Numbered from the stretch's first letter, positions 24,738 through 33,497 are shown. The stretch is 35,630 bases of DNA from QQWI01 sp964522015 (GCA_964522015.1 CAZFST010000037.1:1-35630), one strand, 5' to 3'. The notes: generated by a model from the letters alone, not told the origin. Made by a program: numbers and translations.

Positions 24738-25364
24738 GTGGTGTGGCTCAAATCAAAGTGGTTTTCTGTCGGAGAAAGACTTTACGATCTCATAATCATC
24801 AATCTTTTGATGATTATGGGGAGCTTCATGATTGTGACTATAGCACCTTCTCTTTTAGCTGGCATACAGGTGATTTATGGACTTAGAGCCGGTAACTCAG
24901 AAGGACTTTTCATTGAGTTTCTGAAGTGGTACCGCAGGTGCTTTTTTAAGGGGATGGTCTTAAATCTATTGATGCTCATGTGGTTTCTCGTTTTTAAGAC
25001 AATATTCCAAATCTTTATCAGTCAAGGCTCGTTGGCAGGTATAGTGATTACGTGCCTATTTGCCGTTGAAATTACCATGAGTTTGTTAGCCAGCTTGCAT
25101 CTTTTATTATTCGATGATACCCCGGATATCTTTAAACTGATCAAGCGGGGGTTTTCAGCATTTAACAGGCACTGGTACCTTTATTTTACCTTTTGCACTC
25201 TGTTTGCTGCTATAGCATTCTTGCTGATTGTTTCAAAAGTTTTTACACCGATAGCTATATCGGGTAGTATCTACCTGTTGGAATGCTTTAAGGAATCTCG
25301 TAGTCTGAAATCCGATGGAGATACGCCGAGCTCCTTTTTAAAAGTTTTAGAAAAAACCAATTGA
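24738..25364 (+). CDS. DUF624 (YesL-like) membrane protein
   Basis: A 208-residue membrane protein with five hydrophobic segments, related to the DUF624 protein of the first sugar operon (same fold order and a WYRRCF segment in place of FRTYRDNF). Three in-frame starts are possible: ATG 24735 is only one base from AGGAGGG (24727-24733), GTG 24738 is 4 bases from it and GTG 24741 is 7; GTG 24738 is used here. The last 31 codons overlap, on the opposite strand, the part of the AraC-type gene encoding its second DNA-binding helix, so the DUF624 tail sequence is constrained by another gene. Confidence 0.85.
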   Translation: MVWLKSKWFSVGERLYDLIIINLLMIMGSFMIVTIAPSLLAGIQVIYGLRAGNSEGLFIEFLKWYRRCFFKGMVLNLLMLMWFLVFKTIFQIFISQGSLAGIVITCLFAVEITMSLLASLHLLLFDDTPDIFKLIKRGFSAFNRHWYLYFTFCTLFAAIAFLLIVSKVFTPIAISGSIYLLECFKESRSLKSDGDTPSSFLKVLEKTN

Positions 25365-26113
25365 TCGGTGTAGCCGACAGAACGGGAGATATTATTGACA
25401 GACATGTCCTTATTTTGAATAAGTAATACGCAGGCCTTATTGATGCGATGGGTGATCAGGAAATTCTGAGGGGATTGGTTTAACTTATGTTTAAATAGAT
25501 TACTAAAATAGCTTCGATTTAAATTCAAGTGATCTGATATGTCTTGCACAGTGATTTGTCGCGTATAGTTCATTTCAATGAACTCAACGGCCTTTCTGAT
25601 GTAATCGTCTTGAATCGTATGGCTATCTGGGCGTTTAGATTCCTCAAGTAGCTTTGATAAAAGTAGATAAAGGTGTCCCAACATGCGCAGTTCTCCGCCT
25701 CGTAAGATAGCAGAACTCTCAATAAGATTCTCTAGTGAGGTAATCATATAATCCATATCCTTTATATCGATTACCGGGTTCTCTCTAGTCAGTGAAATCT
25801 GCTCTAAGTATTGCAGGGCTCTTGCCCCACTGAAACCGACCCACAGATAAACCCAAGGGTCTTCACTATCGGCCTTGTAGTAGGTAATATCATTAGGACA
25901 TATTAAAAAACATTGATTTTTTGAGATGTCATAGACTTTTGAATTGAAGTGATACTGGCCGCTGCCCTTGACGACAAAATGTAAAAGGTAGTGATCTCTG
26001 ATTGCTGGACCAAATGAATGATTTGGTAGACACTGTTGTTGCCCAGTTTGACGAATAAAAATATTGGTGTCAAATCGATTGAAAAACTCTTGATATTTAT
26101 ACTGTTTATCCAT
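25271..26113 (-). CDS. AraC-family transcriptional regulator
   Basis: A 280-residue regulator. Residues about 20-150 form a cupin-type sugar-sensing domain (HYLLHFVVKGSGQYHFN). Residues about 178-275 hold two helix-turn-helix units: ITVQDISDHLNLNRSYFSNL and MSVNNISRSVGYTDQLVFSK, then the family end GVSPSDFR. It most likely activates the adjacent importer operon in response to its sugar. ATG is at 26113 with a GGAGGG site upstream. Its 3' end overlaps the convergent DUF624 gene by 94 bp. In the upstream gap 26114-26342 the only structure seen is TTATTC (26205-26210) facing GAATAA (26222-26227) and TTGACG at 26265, a possible -35 for the next gene. Confidence 0.92.
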   Translation of the reverse strand: MDKQYKYQEFFNRFDTNIFIRQTGQQQCLPNHSFGPAIRDHYLLHFVVKGSGQYHFNSKVYDISKNQCFLICPNDITYYKADSEDPWVYLWVGFSGARALQYLEQISLTRENPVIDIKDMDYMITSLENLIESSAILRGGELRMLGHLYLLLSKLLEESKRPDSHTIQDDYIRKAVEFIEMNYTRQITVQDISDHLNLNRSYFSNLFKHKLNQSPQNFLITHRINKACVLLIQNKDMSVNNISRSVGYTDQLVFSKTFKKELGVSPSDFRLRDSLKHSNR

Positions 26114-26342
26114 GATTTACCCCTCCAAATGGCCCTGCTATTTTATTCTGATATAACATTCTACCATATCTTTATTGATTTAATTACCTCTTTTCATCGG
26201 AGAATTATTCTTATTTAAATAGAATAAAGCCATTCGTCTATGTGCGGGAACTTTAATCACTCAGTTGACGTCTAAAACTTATACCAAGCATAGCAATAGT
26301 GAACTTGAGAGAGTTTTGCTTAACGATTGAGAGGAGATTCAG

Positions 26343-26777
26343 ATGAAAAAGAGTCTATTTAGTTTAATCATAGCCGTGGTTTCAGTAGCACTATTATTAA
26401 GTGGTTGCGCAAAAGATGAGCAGTCGTCAACTAGTCCTAAAATTGGTGAAGATGCAGCCAGAGCCATGCAATTTGATAAGCAAATCGATGGCATCGTCAG
26501 TATCACGTTAAAAGACATAGAAGGCAATGTCGTAGAACGAACTTTTACAAAAGAAGAGCAAGATCAGATTAAACAAGCCTTTAACGACAGTTTTATTATG
26601 GATACTGCCTATATCGAAATGATTACAGGCATGACCATGACAATTGTACTTGACGATGGTAAAGAAGTTTTTATCCATAGTTATGGGGATGAAAACTACA
26701 TCGTGGCAAGAATTGGTGACGGTGAGACTTACCACTTAGGTTGCGAGTTTATAGCAAAGTTGTTACTAGAAAAATAG
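26343..26777 (+). CDS. small putative lipoprotein
   Basis: A 144-residue protein with a lipoprotein signal peptide ending LLSGC (cysteine at residue 22). The mature part begins with a serine-rich linker and contains a compact domain of about 100 residues (for example GIVSITLKDIEGNVVERTFTKEEQDQI). No known family is recognised. GAGGAG precedes ATG 26343. It is transcribed alone between the AraC gene and a bidirectional terminator. Function unknown; it would sit on the outer face of the membrane. Confidence 0.75.
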   Translation: MKKSLFSLIIAVVSVALLLSGCAKDEQSSTSPKIGEDAARAMQFDKQIDGIVSITLKDIEGNVVERTFTKEEQDQIKQAFNDSFIMDTAYIEMITGMTMTIVLDDGKEVFIHSYGDENYIVARIGDGETYHLGCEFIAKLLLEK

Positions 26778-26799
26778 TAACCCCAAAATAGGAAATAAA

Positions 26800-26834
26800 A
26801 AAACACGATTGACGTCACTGTCAACCGTGTTTTT
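26800..26834. terminator. bidirectional terminator
   Basis: AAAACACG-A-TTGAC (26800-26813) pairs with GTCAA-C-CGTGTTTT (26820-26834) with one internal mismatch. It has A bases before and T bases after the stem, so it can end both the lipoprotein transcript and the convergent hemerythrin transcript. Confidence 0.88.
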
Positions 26835-26845
26835 GTGTATGCTCA

Positions 26846-27259
26846 TTAAGTTATTGGTTTGTCTTCGTGGTTATGAAGAAAGTCAGCCAACTTTTTATCC
26901 TCTTCTCCAATGTGGTGCAAAATCCATTCGCTGGTGGCATGGCCTAGTTTTAAACGGGTCATCATGGTGAGACCGTTTTCAAAGACGTCTTTGTAAAGAA
27001 ATTCAATATCTTTCTTGAATTCAGCATGAATCTTTTGATGTTCTAGGTACTGAGGATACTGATTTTCCCTTTGAAGGGCTTCTTCGTGTTCAAAATGCTC
27101 ATGAACATAGTCTTTTAAAAATGATAACAATTTAATGATCTCGTGATCTGGATCCCCATTCTGATAGGCCTGCATCAATTTTTCGGCCCGAAAAAGCAAC
27201 TCTGTGTGTTCGTTATCCATTAATGGTATATTATACATCAATTTAGCGTCTATCTTCAT
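26846..27259 (-). CDS. bacteriohemerythrin
   Basis: A 137-residue single-domain hemerythrin that binds O2 with a non-heme di-iron centre. All expected ligands are present: H18, the HxxxE motif H55-E59, the HxxxH motif H74-H78, and the HxxxxD motif H116-D121. In anaerobes such proteins are thought to scavenge, store or sense oxygen in the cytoplasm. ATG 27259 is preceded by GGAGGG. It is monocistronic and divergent from the threonine dehydrogenase gene. Confidence 0.93.
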   Translation of the reverse strand: MKIDAKLMYNIPLMDNEHTELLFRAEKLMQAYQNGDPDHEIIKLLSFLKDYVHEHFEHEEALQRENQYPQYLEHQKIHAEFKKDIEFLYKDVFENGLTMMTRLKLGHATSEWILHHIGEEDKKLADFLHNHEDKPIT

Positions 27260-27370
27260 TTTATAGCCCTCCGTCGTGTCTCATCTTTACCCTAAAAGGT
27301 ATTGGAATAAGCACCAGTTTTAAAACTTGTCCCCTTCGTAAAAGAGTTTCTTTAATTGACTAAAGTTGAA

Positions 27371-27399
27371 TTGATTTTTAAGGGGTCTAGAGATAGACT
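27371..27399 (+). promoter_or_regulatory. candidate promoter of the tdh-hut operon
   Basis: TTGATT (27371-27376) and TAGACT (27394-27399) are 17 bases apart, each matching four of six consensus positions. It lies about 70 bp before the first gene. No other recognised element is seen in 27260-27468. Confidence 0.4.
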
Positions 27400-27468
27400 A
27401 GAGGGGTAGAAAGTATTCAAGTAAACGATTTCTGGTCATTTAACCACTCTATCAGAAAAGAGGCATCT

Positions 27469-28401
27469 ATGCCAAAAATACTCTTAACAGGATCGCTGGG
27501 ACAAATCGGTACAGAACTAGCAGATGCACTTGCCAAAAAGTATGGAGATCATCAACTTGTTGTCAGTGATTTGCGTTCAACTTACGAGGGGCCCTATGCC
27601 TACGAATCCTTAGATGTGACTGATGCCAAGGCTTTTGGAGACGTTGTCAGAAAACATGGGATAACAGAAGTCTACCATCTGGCAGCACTTTTATCGGCGG
27701 TCGGAGAAAAAAATCCAGATCTTCTGTGGAAAGTCAACATGGACGGCCTAAAATATGTTCTCGATTTGGCCAAAGAAGAAAAATTAAAGGTATTTGTGCC
27801 AAGCTCAATTGCAGCCTTTGGCCCGACAACACCTGCTGATGCCACACCTCAAGTCACCATCCAAAGACCAACCACCATTTATGGTATCTCAAAAGTGGCT
27901 GGAGAATTATTGTGTGATTATTATTTTAATAAATTTGGAGTGGATACCCGTGGGGTTAGGTTCCCGGGGATTATTTCTCATAAGACACTTCCCGGCGGTG
28001 GCACAACGGATTACGCAGTGCATATTTACCACGAAGCACTGAAAACAGGGAAGTACACCAGTTACATTGACAAGGGCACGTTTATGGATATGATGTATAT
28101 GCCAGATGCGGTTGATGCTGTTTTGCAGTTGATGGATGCTGATGGTAGCCGGTTAAAGTATCGAAACGCCTATAACATAACGGCCATGAGCTTTGATCCA
28201 GAAATGTTAGCCGCTGCAATTAAAAAGGAAATACCTGAATTTGAAATATCTTACCAGGTTGACCCGGTTAGACAGGCCATTGCAAATTCTTGGCCTAACA
28301 CATTAGATGATTCTGCTGCTAGAAACGACTGGCAGTGGTCTCCAAAGTACGACTTAGAACGCATGACCAAAGATATGTTGGCTGCGATTAAAGATAAATA
28401 G
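27469..28401 (+). CDS. tdh: L-threonine 3-dehydrogenase, SDR type
   Basis: A 310-residue NAD-dependent enzyme of the extended short-chain dehydrogenase type, oxidising L-threonine to 2-amino-3-oxobutyrate. The Rossmann motif G8-x2-G11-x2-G14 (LLTGSLGQIG), the catalytic serine near 112-113 (PSSIAAFG) and Y138-x3-K142 (IYGISK) are all present, and the pattern TIYGISKVAGE with GVRFPGIIS is typical of this Tdh class rather than UDP-sugar epimerases. The usual partner Kbl (2-amino-3-ketobutyrate CoA ligase) is not in the window. It lies 8 bp before hutU, so it is in one transcript with histidine degradation genes. Confidence 0.88.
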   Translation: MPKILLTGSLGQIGTELADALAKKYGDHQLVVSDLRSTYEGPYAYESLDVTDAKAFGDVVRKHGITEVYHLAALLSAVGEKNPDLLWKVNMDGLKYVLDLAKEEKLKVFVPSSIAAFGPTTPADATPQVTIQRPTTIYGISKVAGELLCDYYFNKFGVDTRGVRFPGIISHKTLPGGGTTDYAVHIYHEALKTGKYTSYIDKGTFMDMMYMPDAVDAVLQLMDADGSRLKYRNAYNITAMSFDPEMLAAAIKKEIPEFEISYQVDPVRQAIANSWPNTLDDSAARNDWQWSPKYDLERMTKDMLAAIKDK

Positions 28402-28409
28402 GAGGGTTT

Positions 28410-30446
28410 ATGATTTCAAATCTCGATGTTCAAGACGCCATGACCATTAAACTGGATGCTGTTTTACCAGAATACCCAGCTTTTATTGAGGGTCAGCGCC
28501 GTGCACCAAAGCGTGAATTTACCTTGACGCAAAACCAAACAAAAACCGCTTTAATGAATGCTCTCCGTTATATTCCAGAAGAGTTTCACGAAGTTTTAGC
28601 GCCGGAATTTATGGAAGAGCTTAAAACCCATGGCCGTATTTACGGCTACCGTTTTAGACCGGTAGGCAATATTACTGGCCTTCCAATTGACCAGTACAAA
28701 GGGGTTTGTACAGAAGCAAAGGGCATTCAGGTAATGATTGATAATAATCTTGATTTTGCCATTACCCTATATCCTTATGAGCTTGTTACCTACGGGGAAA
28801 CCGGTCAGGTATGCCAAAACTGGATGCAGTATTTATTGATTAAAAAATACCTTGAAGTGATGACTCAAGATCAGACTTTAGTGGTGATGAGTGGTCACCC
28901 ACTTGGATTATTTAGATCGGGACCAGAATCTCCAAGGGTTATTATCACAAACTCCCTGATGATTGGTATGTATGACAATCCAGAATGGCAAAACAAGGCC
29001 CAAGCCATGGGTGTTGCCAACTATGGTCAAATGACTGCTGGTGGCTGGATGTATATCGGTCCACAGGGCATTGTCCACGGTACCTTTAACACAGTTATGA
29101 ACGCTGGTCGTTTAAAACTTGGTATTGCAGATGATAAAGATCTTGCTGGAGTCCTTTATGTCACTTCAGGCCTTGGAGGCATGAGCGGTGCTCAGGGTAA
29201 AGCGGTGAAGATTGCCAACGGCGTTGGTATTATTGCTGAAGTTGACTTGTCCCGTGTGATTACCCGTCACGAGCAGGGCTGGGTTGATAGTTATACTGAC
29301 TCTTGCAAAGAGGCTTTTGCTGAGGCTAAAATCTATATGGCAAAAGGGGAAGGTAGAGCCATTGCTTTCCACGGCAATGTGGTTGATCTTTTGCAATACG
29401 CCCTAGAAAACAACGAGCGTATTGACTTGCTCTCAGACCAGACATCTTGTCATGTGCCTTACGAGGGTGGCTATTGCCCAGTGAACATGACTTTTGCTGA
29501 ACGTACCGAGATGCTTGCTACAAATAAAGCCGAATTCGTCAAGCGGGTCAACGAAACCCTTCAAGCCCACTATTATGTGGTGAAAGCACTGGTTGCTAAG
29601 GGTGCTTACTTCTTTGATTACGGCAATGCCTTTATGAAGGCGGTTTATGATACTGGCATCAAAGAAATCACAAAGAGCGGCGTAGATGAGTCTGAGGGCT
29701 TTATCTTCCCGTCTTATGTAGAAGACATTATGGGACCAATGCTGTTTGACTACGGTTACGGCCCCTTCCGTTGGGTTTGCCTCAGCGGCAAGCCGGAAGA
29801 TCTTCAAAAAACTGACGAAGCGGCTATGAGCTGTATTGATCCTAATCGCCGAGGTCAAGACAGAGACAACTACGTTTGGGTGAGAGATGCTGCTAAAAAT
29901 AAATTGGTAGTTGGTACCCAGGCCAGAATTCTCTATCAAGATGCCCTTGGCCGTATGAATATTGCCCTCAAGTTTAATGACATGGTTAGAAAGGGCGAAA
30001 TTGGTCCTGTCATGCTAGGCCGTGATCACCACGATACAGGGGGGACGGATTCACCTTTCCGTGAGACTTCCAACATCAAAGACGGTTCAAACATTATGGC
30101 TGAGATGGCTGTTCAGTGTTTTGCAGGTAATGCTGCCCGCGGTATGTCCATGATTGCCCTTCACAATGGCGGCGGCGTTGGTATTGGTAAATCCATCAAC
30201 GGTGGATTCGGTATGGTGCTTGACGGTTCTGAGCGTGTTGATCGCATCTTGAGACGTTCAATTCCATGGGATACCATGATCGGTGTCGCTAGACGTAGCT
30301 GGGCTCGCAACGAACACGGTATGGAAACTTGTGTCGAGTACAACCAAATGTATCAAGGTACTGACCATATCACCATTCCTTATGTTGCAAAAGAAGATTT
30401 AGTGGAAAAGCTGGTGGCTGCAAACTACCAAGCTTGCCTTGAATAA
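28410..30446 (+). CDS. hutU: urocanate hydratase, long form
   Basis: A 678-residue enzyme converting urocanate to 4-imidazolone-5-propionate with tightly bound NAD+. The NAD-binding stretch SGLGGMSGAQGKAVKIANGV and the conserved block GRDHHDTGGTDSPFRETSN are visible, as is LHNGGGVGIGKS near the C-terminus. It is about 120 residues longer than the common 550-560 residue HutU, a version known from clostridia and fusobacteria. ATG 28410 follows GGAGGG. After the stop comes a repeated, GC-rich palindromic segment before ftcD. Confidence 0.95.
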   Translation: MISNLDVQDAMTIKLDAVLPEYPAFIEGQRRAPKREFTLTQNQTKTALMNALRYIPEEFHEVLAPEFMEELKTHGRIYGYRFRPVGNITGLPIDQYKGVCTEAKGIQVMIDNNLDFAITLYPYELVTYGETGQVCQNWMQYLLIKKYLEVMTQDQTLVVMSGHPLGLFRSGPESPRVIITNSLMIGMYDNPEWQNKAQAMGVANYGQMTAGGWMYIGPQGIVHGTFNTVMNAGRLKLGIADDKDLAGVLYVTSGLGGMSGAQGKAVKIANGVGIIAEVDLSRVITRHEQGWVDSYTDSCKEAFAEAKIYMAKGEGRAIAFHGNVVDLLQYALENNERIDLLSDQTSCHVPYEGGYCPVNMTFAERTEMLATNKAEFVKRVNETLQAHYYVVKALVAKGAYFFDYGNAFMKAVYDTGIKEITKSGVDESEGFIFPSYVEDIMGPMLFDYGYGPFRWVCLSGKPEDLQKTDEAAMSCIDPNRRGQDRDNYVWVRDAAKNKLVVGTQARILYQDALGRMNIALKFNDMVRKGEIGPVMLGRDHHDTGGTDSPFRETSNIKDGSNIMAEMAVQCFAGNAARGMSMIALHNGGGVGIGKSINGGFGMVLDGSERVDRILRRSIPWDTMIGVARRSWARNEHGMETCVEYNQMYQGTDHITIPYVAKEDLVEKLVAANYQACLE

Positions 30447-30530
30447 TAGCGCTATCGCACATAGCGCGCAGTAGTGCTATTGCGGATAGCACGCAATAGC
30501 GCTATCACACATAGCGCACAGTAGTGCTAT
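30445..30530 (+). repeat. 50-bp tandem repeat of palindromic units between hutU and ftcD
   Basis: The 36-bp segment at 30445-30480 (starting AATAGCGCTATC) is repeated at 30495-30530 with two differences, giving a 50-bp period; a 14-bp spacer (30481-30494) contains a variant, GATAGCAC. Each unit holds the palindrome ATAGCGCTAT and more facing copies of ATAGCGC and GTGCTAT, so the RNA can form several alternative stems. The first copy begins inside the hutU stop codon. It is REP-like and could protect or attenuate the mRNA. Confidence 0.85.
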
Positions 30531-30571
30531 CCCACATCAATCAACTAACACAAACTTTGGAGGACATTAAC

Positions 30572-31468
30572 ATGGAAAAGATTATTCAATGTGTACCTAA
30601 TTTTTCAGAAGGTCGTGACCTGGAAAAACTCGAAAAGATTTTGAATGCTTTTAGAGGCAAAGAAGGGGTTAAATTGTTGGATTATTCAAGTGACAAGGAC
30701 CACAACCGCAGCGTTGTTACCCTTGTTGGTCAGCCAGAAGCCCTTAAAAATGCCATTGTTGAGGCTGTTGGTATTGCTAAAGAGTTAATCGACTTAACAA
30801 AACACGAAGGTCAGCACCCACGTATGGGCGCTTGCGACGTGGTGCCTTTTATTCCAATCAAGGGCGTTACCATTGAAGAGTGCGTTACCCTTGCAAAAGA
30901 AACAGCACTTGCCATGAACGAAGCCCACGGTGTACCGGTGTTCTTGTACGAGAAAGCTGCGTCAAACCCTGATAGAGAAAACTTGGCAAATGTAAGAAAA
31001 GGTCAATTCGAGGGCATGTTTGAGAAGGTTAAGGACGCTGCTTGGGCCCTTGACTACGGTACTGAGTGTCACCCAACTTATGGCGTTACAGCAGTTGGTG
31101 CTAGAATGCCACTGGTAGCATTTAATGTGCTTCTTAACACCCCAAGTCTTGATATCGCCAACCAAATTGCTAAAAATGTTCGTCACTTAAGCGGTGGTCT
31201 CCGTTTTGTGAAGGGTATCGGCATTGATATGCCAGAGCGTGGCATTACGCAAGTTTCTATGAACATGACTGACTTTACAAAAACACCGCTTTATAGAGCC
31301 TTTGAACTCATTAAAATCGAAGCTAGCCGTTATGGTGTCAGCGTCATTGGTTCTGAAGTCATCGGTCTTGTGCCAATGGAAGCCATGATCCGTACTGCTG
31401 AATGGTACCTTGGGGTTGAAAATTTCTCTATGGACCAAGTGCTTGAAAAGCGCATGATGGAAGAGTAA
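30572..31468 (+). CDS. ftcD: glutamate formimidoyltransferase
   Basis: A 298-residue stand-alone formiminotransferase that moves the formimino group from N-formimino-L-glutamate to tetrahydrofolate, releasing glutamate. It matches the N-terminal half of the animal bifunctional enzyme: CVPNFSEGRD (7-16), HNRSVVTL (44-51) and the catalytic histidine H82 in EGQHPRMGA. ATG 30572 is chosen because GGAGG at 30559-30563 is 8 bases upstream; an earlier in-frame start would fall in the repeat. hutI follows after 3 bp. Confidence 0.95.
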   Translation: MEKIIQCVPNFSEGRDLEKLEKILNAFRGKEGVKLLDYSSDKDHNRSVVTLVGQPEALKNAIVEAVGIAKELIDLTKHEGQHPRMGACDVVPFIPIKGVTIEECVTLAKETALAMNEAHGVPVFLYEKAASNPDRENLANVRKGQFEGMFEKVKDAAWALDYGTECHPTYGVTAVGARMPLVAFNVLLNTPSLDIANQIAKNVRHLSGGLRFVKGIGIDMPERGITQVSMNMTDFTKTPLYRAFELIKIEASRYGVSVIGSEVIGLVPMEAMIRTAEWYLGVENFSMDQVLEKRMMEE

Positions 31469-31471
31469 ACC

Positions 31472-32728
31472 ATGACACAAAAAATCCTGATTAAAAATGC
31501 GGCGGAGCTTGTGACTTGTTCTGGCTTTGCTGCTAAAACTGGGGCAGATATGGCTGAGCTCCATGTGATTAAAGATGGTGCCCTTGCAGCAACTGATGGG
31601 GTCATCACCCACGTTGGTAAAACTGAAGATGTACTAATAGCTATAAATGAAGATGATTACCTGGTGATAGATGCCACTGGTAAAACCGTTATGCCAGGTT
31701 TTGTAGATTCCCATACCCATTTTGTATTTGGTGGCTTTAGAGCTGATGAGTATTCTTGGCGTTTAGCTGGTCAAAGTTATGTGGATATCATGGAAAAAGG
31801 CGGCGGTATTGCTAGCTCTGTTAAAGCAACTGATGCGGCAACTTTTCAAGAACTAGTAGATGTCGGTATGAATCGCCTTAACTCTATGCTTCATTTTGGT
31901 GTCACAACCGTTGAAGGTAAATCTGGGTATGGATTGTTTAAAGATACAGAACTCAAACAATTGAAGGCTTATAAGGCTTTACAAGGCATGCATCCAATGG
32001 ATATTGTGGTAACCTATTTAGGACCCCATTCTGTGCCAAAAGATTATAAGGGCAATGAAATGGCTTTTATTGATTACCAGATCAAAGAGTGTTTGCCTGC
32101 GGTTAAAGCCCTTGATGTTGCTGAGTTTGCTGACATCTTTTGCGAAGGTAAAGTATTTAATATAGAAGAGTCTCGTGCTTTTTTACAAGCGGCAAAGGAC
32201 ATGGGCTTCAAGGTTAAAATCCACGCGGACGAAATCGTTCAACTGGGCGGTGCAGAATTAGCTGCGGAGCTAGGTGCGACTTCGGCGGACCATTTACTTC
32301 AAGCTTCTGACCAAGGTATTGCTGACATGGCTAAGGCTGGTGTTGTCGCAACGCTTCTCCCGGGAACAGCATTTAGTTTAAAAGAGAACTACGCACGGGC
32401 CCGCTATATGATAGATGCTGGTGTGCCGGTGGCCCTTGCAACTGATTTTAATCCTGGTAGTTGCTTTACAGAATCAGTGCCCCTGATTATTGCTCTAGCA
32501 ACACTTCAAATGGGTATGACCACAGAAGAAGTGGTCACAGCCTTGACCATTAATGGTGCTGCAGCTGTTGGTAGAGCGGATTCTGTGGGTAGTTTAGACA
32601 TTGGTAAACAAGCGGATATTGTGATTCACGAATTTCCGTCTTATAAGTTCTTGCCATACCACATTGCAGTATCCACAGTAGAAACGGTGATCAAAAAAGG
32701 GGAAATCGTTTACGAGCGTTTGTTTTAA
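31472..32728 (+). CDS. hutI: imidazolonepropionase
   Basis: A 418-residue amidohydrolase that opens the ring of 4-imidazolone-5-propionate to give N-formimino-L-glutamate. The metal-binding HxH is H81-x-H83 in PGFVDSHTHFVFGG. KIHADEIVQLGG supplies another metal histidine and a catalytic glutamate, and ATDFNPGSC carries the conserved aspartate. The start is 3 bp after ftcD, with GGAAGAG inside the ftcD end as binding site. Together with hutU and ftcD it forms a continuous pathway. Confidence 0.95.
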   Translation: MTQKILIKNAAELVTCSGFAAKTGADMAELHVIKDGALAATDGVITHVGKTEDVLIAINEDDYLVIDATGKTVMPGFVDSHTHFVFGGFRADEYSWRLAGQSYVDIMEKGGGIASSVKATDAATFQELVDVGMNRLNSMLHFGVTTVEGKSGYGLFKDTELKQLKAYKALQGMHPMDIVVTYLGPHSVPKDYKGNEMAFIDYQIKECLPAVKALDVAEFADIFCEGKVFNIEESRAFLQAAKDMGFKVKIHADEIVQLGGAELAAELGATSADHLLQASDQGIADMAKAGVVATLLPGTAFSLKENYARARYMIDAGVPVALATDFNPGSCFTESVPLIIALATLQMGMTTEEVVTALTINGAAAVGRADSVGSLDIGKQADIVIHEFPSYKFLPYHIAVSTVETVIKKGEIVYERLF

Positions 32729-32755
32729 GACAGCTTAAGAGCAGTGTGTTATACT
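32727..32755 (+). promoter_or_regulatory. candidate internal promoter before fchA
   Basis: TATACT (32750-32755) is preceded by TG at 32747-32748, forming an extended -10. AAGACA (32727-32732), 17 bases upstream, overlaps the hutI stop. It would allow fchA to be expressed apart from the hut genes. A small stem (GGTTTTG 32827-32833 with CAAAACC 32838-32844) lies just before the fchA binding site. Confidence 0.4.
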
Positions 32756-32861
32756 GTTAACAAACAGAGTAAAGGGTGGCTTGGTGTGTTTTAATCAGGC
32801 CCCTAAACCTTGAAACGAAATCAATAGGTTTTGATAACAAAACCATACCTAGGAGGAACCC

Positions 32862-33479
32862 ATGTTAGCACAATTATCTTGCGAAGCATTTATGGACAAA
32901 ATTGCATCAAATGATCCAGTACCAGGGGGCGGCAGTGTTTCTGCATTTGCAGGTGGTATTGCGGCGTCATTGGCATCAATGGTTGCCAGCTTGACAGTTG
33001 GTAAAAAGAATTTTGAAGAAGTCAATGACGAGATGGCTGTTATTGCAAGCCGTATGCTTCAAATGAAAATTGCTTTTACTGAGTTTATTGATAAAGATGC
33101 CAATTCTTTTGATGGCGTTATGCAAGCCTTTAAAATGCCAAAAGAGACAGACGAAGAAAAAGCAGCCCGTACTGCGGCTATTCAAGAGGGCTACAAAGAA
33201 GCCATTGCAATTCCTTTAGCGGTTGCTAAAGCCTCTGCAGAACTTTTTGAAAACCTTGAGTTTGTTGTGACTAAAGGCAATCAAAATGCCTTATCAGATG
33301 CTTTGGTTGGCACAATGATGGCTAGAAGTGCAGTTTTGGGTGCCCTTTATAATGTTAAAATCAACATCCCATCTGTTAAAGATGCTGCTTATGTTGAAAA
33401 AATCATGTCAGAAGTCAAAGAACTTGAGAAGTTTGCAATTGCTAGAGAAGCTGATATTTTGGCAAAAGCAAATCTTTAA
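32862..33479 (+). CDS. fchA: formimidoyl-THF cyclodeaminase / methenyl-THF cyclohydrolase family protein
   Basis: A 205-residue protein of the FTCD C-terminal family. With ftcD upstream its expected reaction is conversion of 5-formimino-THF to 5,10-methenyl-THF with release of ammonia; clostridial FchA proteins also have methenyl-THF cyclohydrolase activity. The signature DPVPGGGSVSAFAGG is at about residues 18-32 and NQNALSDALVG near 145-155. AGGAGG precedes ATG 32862. It is 133 bp from hutI and may have its own promoter. The product enters the one-carbon folate pool. Confidence 0.92.
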   Translation: MLAQLSCEAFMDKIASNDPVPGGGSVSAFAGGIAASLASMVASLTVGKKNFEEVNDEMAVIASRMLQMKIAFTEFIDKDANSFDGVMQAFKMPKETDEEKAARTAAIQEGYKEAIAIPLAVAKASAELFENLEFVVTKGNQNALSDALVGTMMARSAVLGALYNVKINIPSVKDAAYVEKIMSEVKELEKFAIAREADILAKANL

Positions 33480-33497
33480 TATTAAACAAAAATGCAG

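Noticed and set aside
29433..29939. 168-codon minus-strand frame
   Set aside because: It is antisense to hutU, where the coding strand is certain; it shows no domain.
30445..30530. CRISPR array
   Set aside because: Only two units, the spacer is itself a variant of the repeat, and no cas genes are nearby.
31187..31612. 141-codon minus-strand frame
   Set aside because: It spans the ftcD-hutI junction antisense to two conserved enzymes.
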